The notes under the pieces are model-generated. The model was not told where the DNA came from. It did no database searches and saw only the letters and a list, made by a program, of their open reading frames with translations. DNA of 51,136 bases from CAYYHA01 sp964471535 (GTDB taxonomy: Bacteria; Myxococcota; Myxococcia; SLRQ01): positions 1-51,136 of the forward strand of contig CAYYHA010000006.1 of the NCBI GenBank assembly GCA_964471535.1. Reading direction: 5' to 3'. The position numbers and the translations under genes are program-made. The first letter of the stretch is position 1, and the number at the start of each line of letters is the position of its first letter. This document shows positions 33,252-42,100 of this stretch, piece after piece.

Positions 33252-34466
33252 ATGCGCGGGGCGTCGTGGCGGGTGGAAGACCGGGTCAGGGTCCAACGGA
33301 CCGTGGGGGGCCGCACAGTGGGGAGGCACGGCGGTGCGGCCGCCCTCGCCGCGGGTCGCCTTGTTGCCCTTGGACTCGTTGGGGCAGGGCTCGTCGGAGC
33401 CGGATGCTCCTTCTTGCTCGACCTCGACCCCATCGAGGGGCACCCCTGCGCCGTGGATGGTGGGCCAGCGTGTCTTCCTGGCTATGCCTGCATCGATGGG
33501 ATCTGCCAGCGGGCCGGTGACGGCGTGAAGACCTGCCCAGCCGAGTGCCCTGCCGGACAGAAGTGCGACCTGCGGGTGGGCAAGTGCGCGGACCTGTGTG
33601 CCGCCAGCGTCTGCGAGACGGGGCAGGGCTGCCACGCGGGTGAGGCGTGTGCACCCATCGGCAGCGGCGTGGGCCGAAGCTGCAGCGTCGATTCGGATTG
33701 CGCCGGCGCCATCCCCGGCTGCTCCACGGATCCCGCCGCGCCCGCGGCGGTGCACTGTGTGTGTGCCGTTCCGCTGAGTGGAGCGACGGGCCTCTGCCTC
33801 GGGATCCCTGCGGTCGCTCAAGACTGCGCCGCCTGCGGTGAGACGGCGTGCATCCCAGTGCCGTTCTCCGGCGCCGGGCCCGGGGTGGTCTGTGCGCCCG
33901 GCGGGTTTCGGGGCTGCGAGGGGCCCGTGGACTGTGCCGACCCGGAGACGGATCTCGAGTGCACCCTCTTCGCCTGGCCCGGAGATCCAGGATGGCGCCA
34001 GCCAGGCGAGCCTGAGGGGGGCGTGCAGGCGCTCGGGTACTTCTCTGCGTGCGCTTCGAAGGGGGAAGCTGCGGAGAAGGCCGTGGGTGAAGGCTGCGAT
34101 CCTGCGCTGCTCACCTGCCGGACCGGGCTCTGCCTCCTCGATGGCACGGGCGCCGGGCTGTGCACCCGCGCCTGTGGTGCCGACGGAGCCTGCGCTGGCA
34201 TCTCCGAGGGCCGATGTGTCGCCGCGCCCGTGGCTTCGGTGCTCGACGGGCGGCAGACCTTCGACGTGGCGCGCGTCTGCGGCGCCGGCCCCACCCTGGG
34301 CGCCGCCTGCGATGCGGATCCGGGTGTGTGCGGAAACGATGCGCCTTTGTGCGCGCCCCATCCCGACCTGGGCTCGAAGTACTGCACGCGGGCCTGTGTG
34401 GACGATGGGGACTGCGACGCCGCCCGCGGCTTCCGCTGCCGGCCCGGCGTGTGGCAGTGCTTCTAG
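33252..34466 (+). CDS. Cys-rich lipoprotein
   Basis: The frame from ATG 33252 encodes 404 residues. The lipobox is GLVGAGLVGAGC, so lipidation is at Cys52 with this start; GTG 33318 would give a more usual 30-residue signal. The rest is rich in Cys with patterns such as GYACIDGIC, CPAECPAGQKC, and CSVDSDC, like the modules in the protease genes upstream and the broken gene downstream. No catalytic domain is seen. Such modules may be disulfide-linked adhesive or binding units in the outer envelope. It converges with the broken Cys-rich gene. Confidence 0.7.
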   Translation: MRGASWRVEDRVRVQRTVGGRTVGRHGGAAALAAGRLVALGLVGAGLVGAGCSFLLDLDPIEGHPCAVDGGPACLPGYACIDGICQRAGDGVKTCPAECPAGQKCDLRVGKCADLCAASVCETGQGCHAGEACAPIGSGVGRSCSVDSDCAGAIPGCSTDPAAPAAVHCVCAVPLSGATGLCLGIPAVAQDCAACGETACIPVPFSGAGPGVVCAPGGFRGCEGPVDCADPETDLECTLFAWPGDPGWRQPGEPEGGVQALGYFSACASKGEAAEKAVGEGCDPALLTCRTGLCLLDGTGAGLCTRACGADGACAGISEGRCVAAPVASVLDGRQTFDVARVCGAGPTLGAACDADPGVCGNDAPLCAPHPDLGSKYCTRACVDDGDCDAARGFRCRPGVWQCF

Positions 34467-34597
34467 GGGGCACGGCGGGGCCCCTCGGCTGCGGGCACGG
34501 GCCGGACGCGGCTGGCCGGGCGGCACCTGTCCGTGGCGCAGCTTGGGTCTGGTGCACCGCGTCCCCGCCGACGGGCTGCTGCGGCCGGCCGGGGGTG

Positions 34598-37154
34598 TTA
34601 CTGCCAGCAGGCGGTGATCTCACGGGGCCAGACCCGCGACCCGATGCACACGTAGTCGCCCGGGCACTCGTCGTCGGATTGGCACAGCTTCAGGCACCAC
34701 CACGCCTCGCGGGTGCCGAAGATGGGGGGCTCCTCGATGGGCAGGCAGGCGGTGCCCGGGGGACAGCGGGTGGGGTCGTCGGTGCACTCGATCATGCACA
34801 GTCCCGAATCGTAGGGGTTGTCGAGCTGCCGGCGGCAGTACCCGAAGGTATCCCCGCTGCAGTCGGCGAGACGCTGGCACGGATCACCGGGTTGGCCGGC
34901 ACCCGTCGCCGAGGGCCAGCACTCCGTCTGGCCATCGAGGTCCCGGTCCGTACACACGTAGCCCTCGGCCTCGCGGCAGGGCGTAGTGCAGGACTGCACG
35001 CAGACGGCCTCGCCGTACACGTCGATGCAGTGGCTGTCTGGCGGGCACCCCGCGTCGCACCCGGCGCTGCAGTACCCGCCTGGGAAGCTCTGCCCGTCCA
35101 CCAGGCAGGTACCCGATGCGCCGCCGCTGCACTGGTCGATGGAGGTGCAGGCCGAGCCCACGGCCCCGGGGCCGTCGGCGCGGGGCGCACACTCGGTGCG
35201 GCCCTGGCCATCCCAATCCCAGCACGCGTAGCCAGGCCGGCAGCCGCCTCCAGCGCAGGACTTCAGGCACCACCCAAGTTGGGTCGTCGTGCCGTCGGGG
35301 TTTTGGTAGGTGACCGTCGAGCCGCAGTGCGCCCCCGCCCCGCAGTCGGCGTCCTGTGTGCAGGGAGAGGTGCAGTAGCCGCCGGCCCAACCGCTCTCTG
35401 CCTCCCCGCGGCAGTATCCCAGGGCCCCGCACGCCTCGGCGCTGCGGCAGGCTCCACCGATGTTCTCGCCGGCGACGCTCCCCGGCTCGCAGACGCCGGC
35501 GCTGCAGGTGTAGAAGGGGGGACAGTCGCTCGCGGCGGCGCAGGTGGGCTTGCAGATTGCATCGCCGGCCACCCCGCCACACACCGTTCCCGCCGGGCAG
35601 TCCGCGTCCGCTCGGCACTCGGTCGTACAGGCACCCGCCGCGCACCGCGCAGCAGGCCCGCCGGCACAGTCGGCAGTGCTCTGACAGGGCTCACCCACCG
35701 CTCCCGTGCCGGAGCCCGAACTCTGGCAGGTACGAAGACCGCTCCCTGTGGGCAGGCAGCCGTAGCCTGCGCCGCGACAGTCCTGGTCCGATTCGCACAG
35801 CGCTTCACATTGCCCCCGAGCGGTGTTGCAACCGCCTCCGGCGGTGCAATCGGCATCGCTCTGACACGGCTGTGTGCAGTAGCCACCGGCACTGCCGGTC
35901 TCTCCGGCGGTGCGGCACACGCCGCCGGCGCAGTCTCCGTCGCTCGTGCACGGCCCGCCGTTCTCAGAGGCCGGTGCGCACTCGGGCACCCCGTCGGCAT
36001 CGAGGTCCCGGCAGGCGTAGCCACTGCGGCATCCGGGGCCCGAGCTGCCCCCGCAGTCGCGGAGGCAGACCCCGCCCGCGCCGCAGTGCGAGCCCGCCGG
36101 GCACGGCGGATCGCCGGCGGTGCCGCAGCGTTGGGAGCAGGCCCCGCCTGGCATGCCGTCCGCCTCGCGCAGGCAGAGGGCGGCACTCGAGCCGGCGCAG
36201 TCGGCAACGGTCTGACACGCCTCCCCGATCCCTCCTCCGGTGCCGTCGTCTCGCCCCACCGGCGCGCAGACCTCGGTCGCGGAGCCGACTTGCCCGCAGC
36301 CGTAGCCACTGCGGCAGGGGGAGGCGGTGCAGTCGGCCCGACACAGTCCAGTTCCGTCCCCGAGGATCGCGCAGCGGCCCCCGGTACCGCACTCCGCATC
36401 CGTTCGGCAGGGGGCGGAGCACACACCCCCCGGCCACCCGCTCTGGGTTTCGTCAGGCACAGAGCGCTCTGGCAGGCGTCATCGGTGGTACAGGGAGCGC
36501 CGAGTCCGCCGCCCGCCGGGCTCGGCGCGGCGTCGACGCAGCGCCCGAGCCGGGCGTTGCACAGAAGGCCGCCTTCGCAGGCGCCGCAGTCGAGGACGCC
36601 GGCGCATCCGTCGGAGATGGGGCCACAGGCATCGGCAGGGCAGGCGGTGAGGGGCATGCACGGGTCGGGGTCCGGGCCGCAGAGGTTGGGCCCCCCGCCA
36701 CCACAGCGCTCGCCGGCGGGGCACGGGTCGACGCCGTCCGCCTCGCAGCGGGCCACGCCGCCGCAGCCGTCCGGCTTCTCGCCGCACGCCTCTGCGGGGT
36801 CGCAGGTGTCGGGCACGCAGGCACCTAGCCCGCATTGGTTGGCGATCCCCCCGCCGCCACAGGCCGTACCGTCGCGGCAGAAGCCGCAGTGGATCTGTCC
36901 GCCGCAACCGTCGGAGACGAGGCCGCACCCGGCCCGCAGACGTTCGGTGTCTCGGCGCCGCAGATCCGTCCCGGCGCGCAGAAGCCACAGTGGAGCGTGC
37001 CGCCGCAGCCATCGGGGATCGTGCCGCAGTAGGCACCCTGCGCCTCGCAGGTGGTCGGCTGGCACGGTTCGGTGACGGTGCCCCCGCAGGTGCAGCCGCC
37101 AGCGGCCGCAGCGAGGGCGGCGAGCGCGAGGCATGCAACACGTTCTCGGTGCAT
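34598..37154 (-). pseudogene. Cys-rich lipoprotein gene broken by two frameshifts
   Basis: Three open stretches in different frames read as one protein. The start is ATG 37154 with a lipoprotein signal (LALAALAAAAGGC). Repeats of CGxxxDGCGGxxxCGxC follow (CGTIPDGCGGTLHCGFC first). Near 36925-36944, after NVCGPG, the frame is lost, and the same repeat resumes in another frame (CGLVSDGCGGQIHCGFC), with some residues expected between units missing. That frame runs to about 36450, where DACQSALCLT is followed, one base out of frame, by TQSGWPGGVCSAPC; one added base would join them. The third frame runs to the stop at 34598 with GxxCxxxxDC modules. Total about 850 residues if whole. It may be a true pseudogene or an assembly error in repeats. 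Confidence 0.72.
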
Positions 37155-37272
37155 CCTGCTCCTCCCGGCGCGGCCGACCCCAGAGCCAGGCGCCACGAGC
37201 TCCAGGCTACTTGGCCCCAGCGCCGGAGGGAAGGGCGCTCTCCACCGCGCATTCGCGGTGCCGTGCCCCCCC

Positions 37273-37290
37273 AAGTGGCACTGGCCACTT
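37273..37290. promoter_or_regulatory. Inverted repeat AAGTGGC-N4-GCCACTT
   Basis: Perfect 7-base arms with a 4-base spacer lie 119 bases before the Cys-rich gene and 417 before coxB. The symmetry suits a dimeric regulator. The site is unproven. Confidence 0.4.
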
Positions 37291-37637
37291 GCGCTCCCGT
37301 CCCCACGGGCACAAGATTCCAGCCGCCCGAACCGGGGCGCCGCAGGCGCTTGCCTCGCTCCGTTGACCCTGGCACTGGGCTCGTGGTACCTGCGCTCGCG
37401 ACGCGATACGCCCCCCGGCGGGATGGCTCTCCAGCACGGTTGATTCACCCATAGGACCGGTTCCACCCCAAGGCCCCGGCCAGCACCGGGATCCGAGACC
37501 CAAGGCCCGTTGGGCCCGTGTGGACCCGGGCTGAACGACGGCTCCCGGAAATTCCGTACGACACAGGCTCTACGAGGCAGGCCCAGACGAGGCGTCCGTA
37601 CACGAAACGGGCCGAGGCGACGGGCCGAGGCAGGCGA

Positions 37638-37687
37638 GTCGAGATAGGACAGAGTCGAGACAGGCGAGCGAGGACAGAGTCGAGACA
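37638..37687 (+). repeat. Direct repeats upstream of coxB
   Basis: AGGACAGAGTCGAGACA is present exactly at 37646-37662 and 37671-37687 (period 25). A third GTCGAGA is at 37638. The last copy ends 19 bases before coxB, so the repeats lie in its leader or promoter. Confidence 0.6.
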
Positions 37688-37706
37688 CCAGAGCGGGTAT
37701 CCACAG

Positions 37707-38690
37707 ATGGCACAGCATGCATCGAACGGCGGCGGCTTCTGGCTCCTAGAGAACGTGTCCGCGCATGGCTACGGCGGGCAGGTGGATGCGCTGATCAACT
37801 TCATCCACGTGTTCATGGCGGCCCTCTTCGTGGGCTGGGGCATCTACTACGTGTACACCCTCTTCCGCTTCCGCGCCCGAGAGGGACACAGCGCAAGCCC
37901 CGTGCCGGCGAAGGGGAAGGTCAACAAATACCTCGAGGTCGGCGTCGTCATCATCGAGGCCATCCTCCTCGTGGGCTTCAGCATCCCCGCCTGGAACGAG
38001 GCCAAGGAGGACTTCCCGTCGCCCCAAGAAGCGCAGACCGTGCGCGTGGTGGCGCAGCAGTTCGCATGGAACTTCCACTACCCGGGCAAGGACGGAATTT
38101 TCGGTCCGGTGGGGCCTCAGTTCGTCACCCCCGACAACCCCTTGGGGATCGACCGCTCCGATCCCGCCGGGAAGGACGATATCCATACCGTGAACGAACT
38201 CTATCTCGTGAAGGGCAAGCCGGTGATCGCCCGGGTGACCGCCCTGGATGTCATCCACAGCTTCGGGGTACCTCAGATGCGCGTGAAGCAGGACGCCGTG
38301 CCGGGCATGGAGGTGCCGATCTGGTTCATCCCCGCTGCGGTCAACGACGTCGACCCAGAGACGGGAGAGAAGATCCCCTTCGAAATTGCCTGTTCGCAGC
38401 TCTGCGGGCTTGGTCACTATCGCATGGGGGGGCGGATCTACGTCCTCGAGGAGCCCGAGTACGAGGAATGGCTCGACGAGCAGACCAAGGCGTTGGGCAT
38501 CGACCTCGAACCTGCGCCGGATGGCGCCGAGGCCAAGCCGCCCAAGGCGGAGGGCGCGGTGCCGGCGGAGGGGACGGCGACCGGCGATGCGACCGAAGAA
38601 GCGGGGGTAGAGCCTGCGAAAGCGGAAGAGGCGGAGCCGTCTCCCACGCGCGGTGACGCTGCCGACCAGACCCAAGGCGACTCGGAGTAA
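37707..38690 (+). CDS. coxB: Cytochrome c oxidase subunit II
   Basis: The 327-residue subunit has two membrane helices (about 26-55 and 75-96) and a periplasmic cupredoxin domain carrying the binuclear CuA. The ligands are visible: His184 (DVIHSFGVPQM) and Cys229, Cys233, His237, Met240 in CSQLCGLGHYRM. CuA receives electrons from a cytochrome c. There is no C-terminal cytochrome c domain as in caa3 enzymes; instead residues about 270-327 are an acidic, Ala/Pro/Glu-rich tail. The start has no strong Shine-Dalgarno sequence. It leads coxBACD; coxA follows six bases after its stop. Confidence 0.94.
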   Translation: MAQHASNGGGFWLLENVSAHGYGGQVDALINFIHVFMAALFVGWGIYYVYTLFRFRAREGHSASPVPAKGKVNKYLEVGVVIIEAILLVGFSIPAWNEAKEDFPSPQEAQTVRVVAQQFAWNFHYPGKDGIFGPVGPQFVTPDNPLGIDRSDPAGKDDIHTVNELYLVKGKPVIARVTALDVIHSFGVPQMRVKQDAVPGMEVPIWFIPAAVNDVDPETGEKIPFEIACSQLCGLGHYRMGGRIYVLEEPEYEEWLDEQTKALGIDLEPAPDGAEAKPPKAEGAVPAEGTATGDATEEAGVEPAKAEEAEPSPTRGDAADQTQGDSE

Positions 38691-38695
38691 CGACC

Positions 38696-40483
38696 ATGAC
38701 GACCCCACTGCAGACAGCGCCCGAGGCGATCGAGAGCCACGGCCACGGCCACGGCCACCACGAGCTTGGTTTCTGGCGTAAGTACGTCTTCTCGGTCGAC
38801 CACAAAGTCATCGGCATCCAGTACGCCGTCACCGCCCTTCTCTTCCTCTTCGTCGGCTTCCTCTTGATGGTGCTGATGCGGTGGCAGCTCGCCTATCCGT
38901 ATCAGCCGTTGCCCTTCTTGGCTGGCCTCTTCGACCAGACCTTCATGCCGGGCGGGGTCATGCTCCCCGAGTTCTACAACCAGCTCGGGGCCATGCATGG
39001 CACCATCATGATCTTCCTGGGCGTGGTGCCCCTCGGCGCCGGTGGCCTGGCCAACTACGTGATGCCGCTGATGATCGGTGCACCCGACATGGCCTTCCCG
39101 CGCCTGAACATGGCCAGTTACTGGACCTTCCTTCCGGGCGGGCTGGTCATGCTGTCGGGCTTCTTCATGCCCGGTGGCGCCGCACAGAGCGGATGGACCT
39201 CCTACCCGCCGCTTGCAGACCTGGCCAGCGTAGGGCAGACGGTGTGGCTCATCGGGATGGTGCTCCTCATCACGAGTTCGCTTCTGGGCTCGGTGAACAT
39301 CATCACCACCATCATCCAGCTCCGCGCCAAGGGGCTGACCTTCTTCCGGCTGCCCTATTTCGTGTGGTGTCAGTTCGTCACCGCCTTCCTGCTCCTCCTC
39401 GCCTTCCCACCGCTCGAGGCCGCCGGCATCCTGCAGCTGATGGACCGGGTGGCGGGGACGAGCTTCTTCCTTCCGACCGGATTGGTGGTGAGCAACGCGC
39501 CCTATCCGGTGGCGGGCGGCGGCTCCCCCATCCTGTGGCAGCACCTGTTCTGGTTCCTTGCGCACCCCGAGGTCTACGTGCTCATCCTCCCGGCGATCGG
39601 GGTCGTCACCGAGATTCTGGCGAACAACACCCGAAAGCCCATCGGTGGCTACAAGACGCTCGTGTATTCCGCGATCTTCCTCGGCTTCATGTCCTTCGTG
39701 GTGTGGGCGCACCACATGTTCATGACGGGCATGGGGACGGCGATGAGCAACTTCTTCCAGGTCACCACCATGATCATCTCGATTCCCTCGGTGGTGATCG
39801 TGACCACCCTACTCCTCAATCTCTGGGGCGCGTCCATTCGCTTCAACACGCCGATGCTCTTCGCGCTGGCGTTCCTACCGATGTTCGGCATCGGCGGCCT
39901 CACCGGTCTTCCGCTGGGGCTGACGGTTTCGGACATCTACCTCCACGACACCTACTACGTGATAGGCCACTTCCACTATGTGGTGGCTCCCGGTACGCTG
40001 CTCGCACTGTTCGGGGGGATCTACTACTGGTTCCCCAAGGCGACCGGTCGCAAGATGAACGAGTTCCTCGGCAAGCTCCACTTCTGGGGGACGCTCCTCG
40101 CGATGAATGGGGTCTTCTTCCCCATGTTCATCCAAGGGCTGCGAGGGGTGAACCGTCGCCTCTACGATCAGACCTTCTACCTGCACGGGAAGGGAATCCA
40201 GTGGCTCACCGAGTGGCAGTCCATCTCTGCCTTCGTGCTCCTGGCGGCCCAGATTCCCTTCATCATCAATTTCGTTCTGTCGATCCGGCGCGGCAAGAAG
40301 GCGTCCGACAACCCCTGGCAGGCCACCACGCTGGAGTGGCAGACGCCGACGCCGCCTCCCCATGGCAACTTCCTGACGCCGCCGGTCGTGAACCACGGTC
40401 CCTACGAGTATGCCCGGAAGGCGAAGGACGCCGACGGCAACGAGATCGACTACCTCGTCCAGACAGCGAGTGCGGAGGCGTGA
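38696..40483 (+). CDS. coxA: Cytochrome c oxidase subunit I
   Basis: This is the catalytic heme-copper subunit that reduces oxygen and pumps protons; 595 residues and twelve predicted membrane helices. The CuB and heme ligands are seen in FWFLAHPEVYVLILP (His, and Tyr for the cross-link), AHHMF, and HDTYYVIGHFHYV. The Glu of HPEVY and the Asp of GAPDMAFPRLN mark a D-channel, so this is an A-type (A1-like) enzyme. A His-rich N-terminus (ESHGHGHGHH) may bind metal. It is followed by coxC, one base after its stop. Confidence 0.96.
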   Translation: MTTPLQTAPEAIESHGHGHGHHELGFWRKYVFSVDHKVIGIQYAVTALLFLFVGFLLMVLMRWQLAYPYQPLPFLAGLFDQTFMPGGVMLPEFYNQLGAMHGTIMIFLGVVPLGAGGLANYVMPLMIGAPDMAFPRLNMASYWTFLPGGLVMLSGFFMPGGAAQSGWTSYPPLADLASVGQTVWLIGMVLLITSSLLGSVNIITTIIQLRAKGLTFFRLPYFVWCQFVTAFLLLLAFPPLEAAGILQLMDRVAGTSFFLPTGLVVSNAPYPVAGGGSPILWQHLFWFLAHPEVYVLILPAIGVVTEILANNTRKPIGGYKTLVYSAIFLGFMSFVVWAHHMFMTGMGTAMSNFFQVTTMIISIPSVVIVTTLLLNLWGASIRFNTPMLFALAFLPMFGIGGLTGLPLGLTVSDIYLHDTYYVIGHFHYVVAPGTLLALFGGIYYWFPKATGRKMNEFLGKLHFWGTLLAMNGVFFPMFIQGLRGVNRRLYDQTFYLHGKGIQWLTEWQSISAFVLLAAQIPFIINFVLSIRRGKKASDNPWQATTLEWQTPTPPPHGNFLTPPVVNHGPYEYARKAKDADGNEIDYLVQTASAEA

Positions 40484-40484
40484 C

Positions 40485-41102
40485 GTGAGCGCGACAGCCG
40501 AGACTCTGGAGCCCGAGATCCCCTATACCGTCGAGCCCCATCCGGTCACTGGGGTCTACAACGGGAAGCTGGGGATGTGGACCTTCCTGGCTTCTGAGGT
40601 GATGCTCTTCGGAGGCCTCTTCTCCGCGTACGTACTCCTGCGCGTGGGCGCTGCGGAATGGGACGTGACGCCGCTGCACGCCTCGGTGCTCTTCGCCGCG
40701 GTGAACACCGCCGTGCTCATCTTCTCTTCGGTCGCCGTGGTGATGGCCTGGGCGCACTCGAAGATGGGAGAGAAGGGGAAGGCGCGGATGTGGCTCCTCG
40801 TCACCATTGCCTGTGCCTCGGTCTTCATGGTGATCAAGTTCTTCGAGTATGGGCACCATATCGGTGCGGGAGAGGTGCCATCGCACTCGAACGTCTTCGG
40901 TATCTACTTCACGGTGACCGGGCTACACGGGCTCCATGTGCTAGGCGGCATGCTGGTGGCGGCCTATCTCGCCGGACCTGGGGCGAAGCTCTTCGACCGC
41001 AATCCCGCTTGGTACACCAACCGCCTCGAGACCTTCGGGCTGTACTGGCACTTCGTCGATCTCGTTTGGATCTTCCTCTTCCCCTCGCTCTATCTGCTGT
41101 AG
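40485..41102 (+). CDS. coxC: Cytochrome c oxidase subunit III
   Basis: The GTG start at 40485, one base past the coxA stop with GGAGG nearby, gives 205 residues. It is the short form with five membrane helices found in many caa3-type operons. Signatures are KLGMWTFLASEVMLFGGLF (N-terminal), IKFFEYGHHI, HVLGGM and the C-terminal GLYWHFVDLVWIFLFPSLYL. It stabilises subunit I and supports proton uptake. The order coxBACD matches other bacterial operons. Confidence 0.94.
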   Translation: MSATAETLEPEIPYTVEPHPVTGVYNGKLGMWTFLASEVMLFGGLFSAYVLLRVGAAEWDVTPLHASVLFAAVNTAVLIFSSVAVVMAWAHSKMGEKGKARMWLLVTIACASVFMVIKFFEYGHHIGAGEVPSHSNVFGIYFTVTGLHGLHVLGGMLVAAYLAGPGAKLFDRNPAWYTNRLETFGLYWHFVDLVWIFLFPSLYLL

Positions 41103-41111
41103 GAGTCGCGC

Positions 41112-41438
41112 ATGGCCGAGTCCGTCGAGGAGTTTCGTAAGCACCTGAAGGTCTATTGGATGGTCTTTGGGGCGCTGCTCGTCCTGACAACGGTGACCGT
41201 CGCCGTGGCTCGGATCCCCTTCATCGCCGAGCACATGGCGATCGCCGTGACCGTAGGCCTTTCGATCGCCACGATGAAGGCCTCGCTGGTCGCTGGCTAT
41301 TTCATGCACCTCATCGACGACCGGAAGGTCATCGCCGTGAGTTGGATTCTCATCGTGACCGGCGTACTCTTTCTGGCGTGCCTGCTCTTGCCGGTCGTTT
41401 CGAACGTGACCACTGTAACTCTGGATCGTCTCAGCTGA
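41112..41438 (+). CDS. coxD: Cytochrome c oxidase subunit IV (prokaryotic type)
   Basis: The 108-residue protein has three membrane helices: VYWMVFGALLVLTTVTVAV, IAVTVGLSIATMKASLVAGYF and WILIVTGVLFLACLLLPVV, the last two with the family's KAxLVxxYFMHL pattern. AGGAG precedes the ATG. This subunit is non-catalytic and sits beside subunits I and III. It is the last standard oxidase gene of the operon. Confidence 0.88.
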   Translation: MAESVEEFRKHLKVYWMVFGALLVLTTVTVAVARIPFIAEHMAIAVTVGLSIATMKASLVAGYFMHLIDDRKVIAVSWILIVTGVLFLACLLLPVVSNVTTVTLDRLS

Positions 41439-41453
41439 GCTGCCGGCAGAGCC

Positions 41454-41660
41454 ATGAGTCTGAAAGCCTTTCACGTCTTCTTCGTCTCCGTTGCCCTCGT
41501 CTTCTGTATTGGGATGGGGGTCTGGGCGGCGGTGGCGTGGAAGGCCCATGGGGGCGGCTTGGAACTCGCCCTCTCGGCGGGGAGCGTCGCCGCCGCGATC
41601 GCCCTCGCGGTGTACGGACGCTGGATGCTCAAGAAGCTGGCAAAGGAGAGCTACCTGTGA
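41454..41660 (+). CDS. Small two-span membrane protein of the cox operon
   Basis: The 68-residue product has two hydrophobic spans (VFFVSVALVFCIGMGVWAAVAW and LELALSAGSVAAAIALAVYG) and a basic end (RWMLKKLAKESYL). It starts 15 bases after coxD. I do not recognise a named family. Position suggests an assembly factor or accessory subunit of the oxidase. The stop overlaps the next start. Confidence 0.68.
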   Translation: MSLKAFHVFFVSVALVFCIGMGVWAAVAWKAHGGGLELALSAGSVAAAIALAVYGRWMLKKLAKESYL

Positions 41661-41911
41661 TCCCCTCGCTGATGGCCTGCGCAGTCTGCTTCGGTGAACC
41701 AGGAAGCCCCATGGCCAAAGGGGCCGAGGCGGGCGTCACCGTCCTGGGGCTCGTCATCCTCGCGACCTTGCTGTGGGTCGCTTTTCTGATCGCGTTCTTC
41801 GTGCGCCGGGCCCGCCGCGTCGCAAGGGCGCGGGCTGAAGCCCGAGGTGTGGCTTGCTCGGCGGCAGGCGAGGCGGAGGCGGACGTCGTCGTGCTGGAAC
41901 CGCGGGCCTGA
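41657..41911 (+). CDS. Small membrane protein with MACAVCFGEPGS motif
   Basis: GTG 41657 overlaps the preceding stop by GTGA, with AAAGGAG upstream; 84 residues. The short N-terminal segment MACAVCFGEPGSPM has a CxxC pair and precedes one or two spans (VTVLGLVILATLLWVAFLIAFFV) and an Arg/Ala/Glu tail. Similar small proteins with CAVCFG occur beside oxidase genes in other phyla, as I recall, but their role is not established. Cys placement could bind copper or heme. It is coupled to the upstream gene. Confidence 0.65.
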   Translation: MIPSLMACAVCFGEPGSPMAKGAEAGVTVLGLVILATLLWVAFLIAFFVRRARRVARARAEARGVACSAAGEAEADVVVLEPRA

Positions 41912-41964
41912 GCCGCCCAAGAGCGTCCACCTGGCCCAGGGGGCTGGCGCGTTCGCCCGTTCCG

Positions 41965-41993
41965 TTGACTCTCGGGGGTGAGATCGATAGATA
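41965..41993 (+). promoter_or_regulatory. Predicted promoter of the Rieske/b6-type operon
   Basis: TTGACT (41965-41970), 17-base spacer and TAGATA (41988-41993). Transcription would begin about 42001, leaving a leader of 100 bases to the Rieske gene. The -10 is weak. Confidence 0.4.
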
Positions 41994-42100
41994 GGCGCTC
42001 CCTTCCCGGCGCCGAGTGATCCCGAGGGGCTCGGCGTGCATGCGAACCCAAGGACGCCCTTCATCTCGCTGCACCTTTCTCAAGCATCGAGGAGTTCTGG

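Larger units (their letters stand above)
37155..37706. other. 552-base intergenic region between Cys-rich gene and coxB
   Basis: This gap lies between divergent starts. It contains an inverted repeat at 37273-37290 and a purine-rich set of GTCGAGA repeats at 37638-37687. I find no convincing gene; the open frames lack ribosome-binding sites and recognisable sequence. The promoter of the cox operon is probably here but no hexamer pair stands out. Confidence 0.55.

Noticed and set aside
35263..37134. 623-residue minus-strand frame as a gene of its own
   Set aside because: Only its middle (repeats and Cys-rich part) is meaningful; both ends turn into Arg/Ser/Pro shadow. It is better read as the second part of the broken Cys-rich gene.
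37266..37295. Sigma-54 type promoter (TGGCAC ... TTGC)
   Set aside because: The spacing between TGGCAC and TTGC is seven bases, not the required five; the sequence is better seen as an inverted repeat.
37638..37687. CRISPR array
   Set aside because: Too few copies, short unit, and no unique spacers of usual length; no cas genes in the window.
36825..37718. 297-residue minus-strand frame as an independent gene
   Set aside because: Only the part from 37154 to about 36927 reads as a lipoprotein signal and first repeat; the rest is upstream non-coding and out-of-frame sequence.
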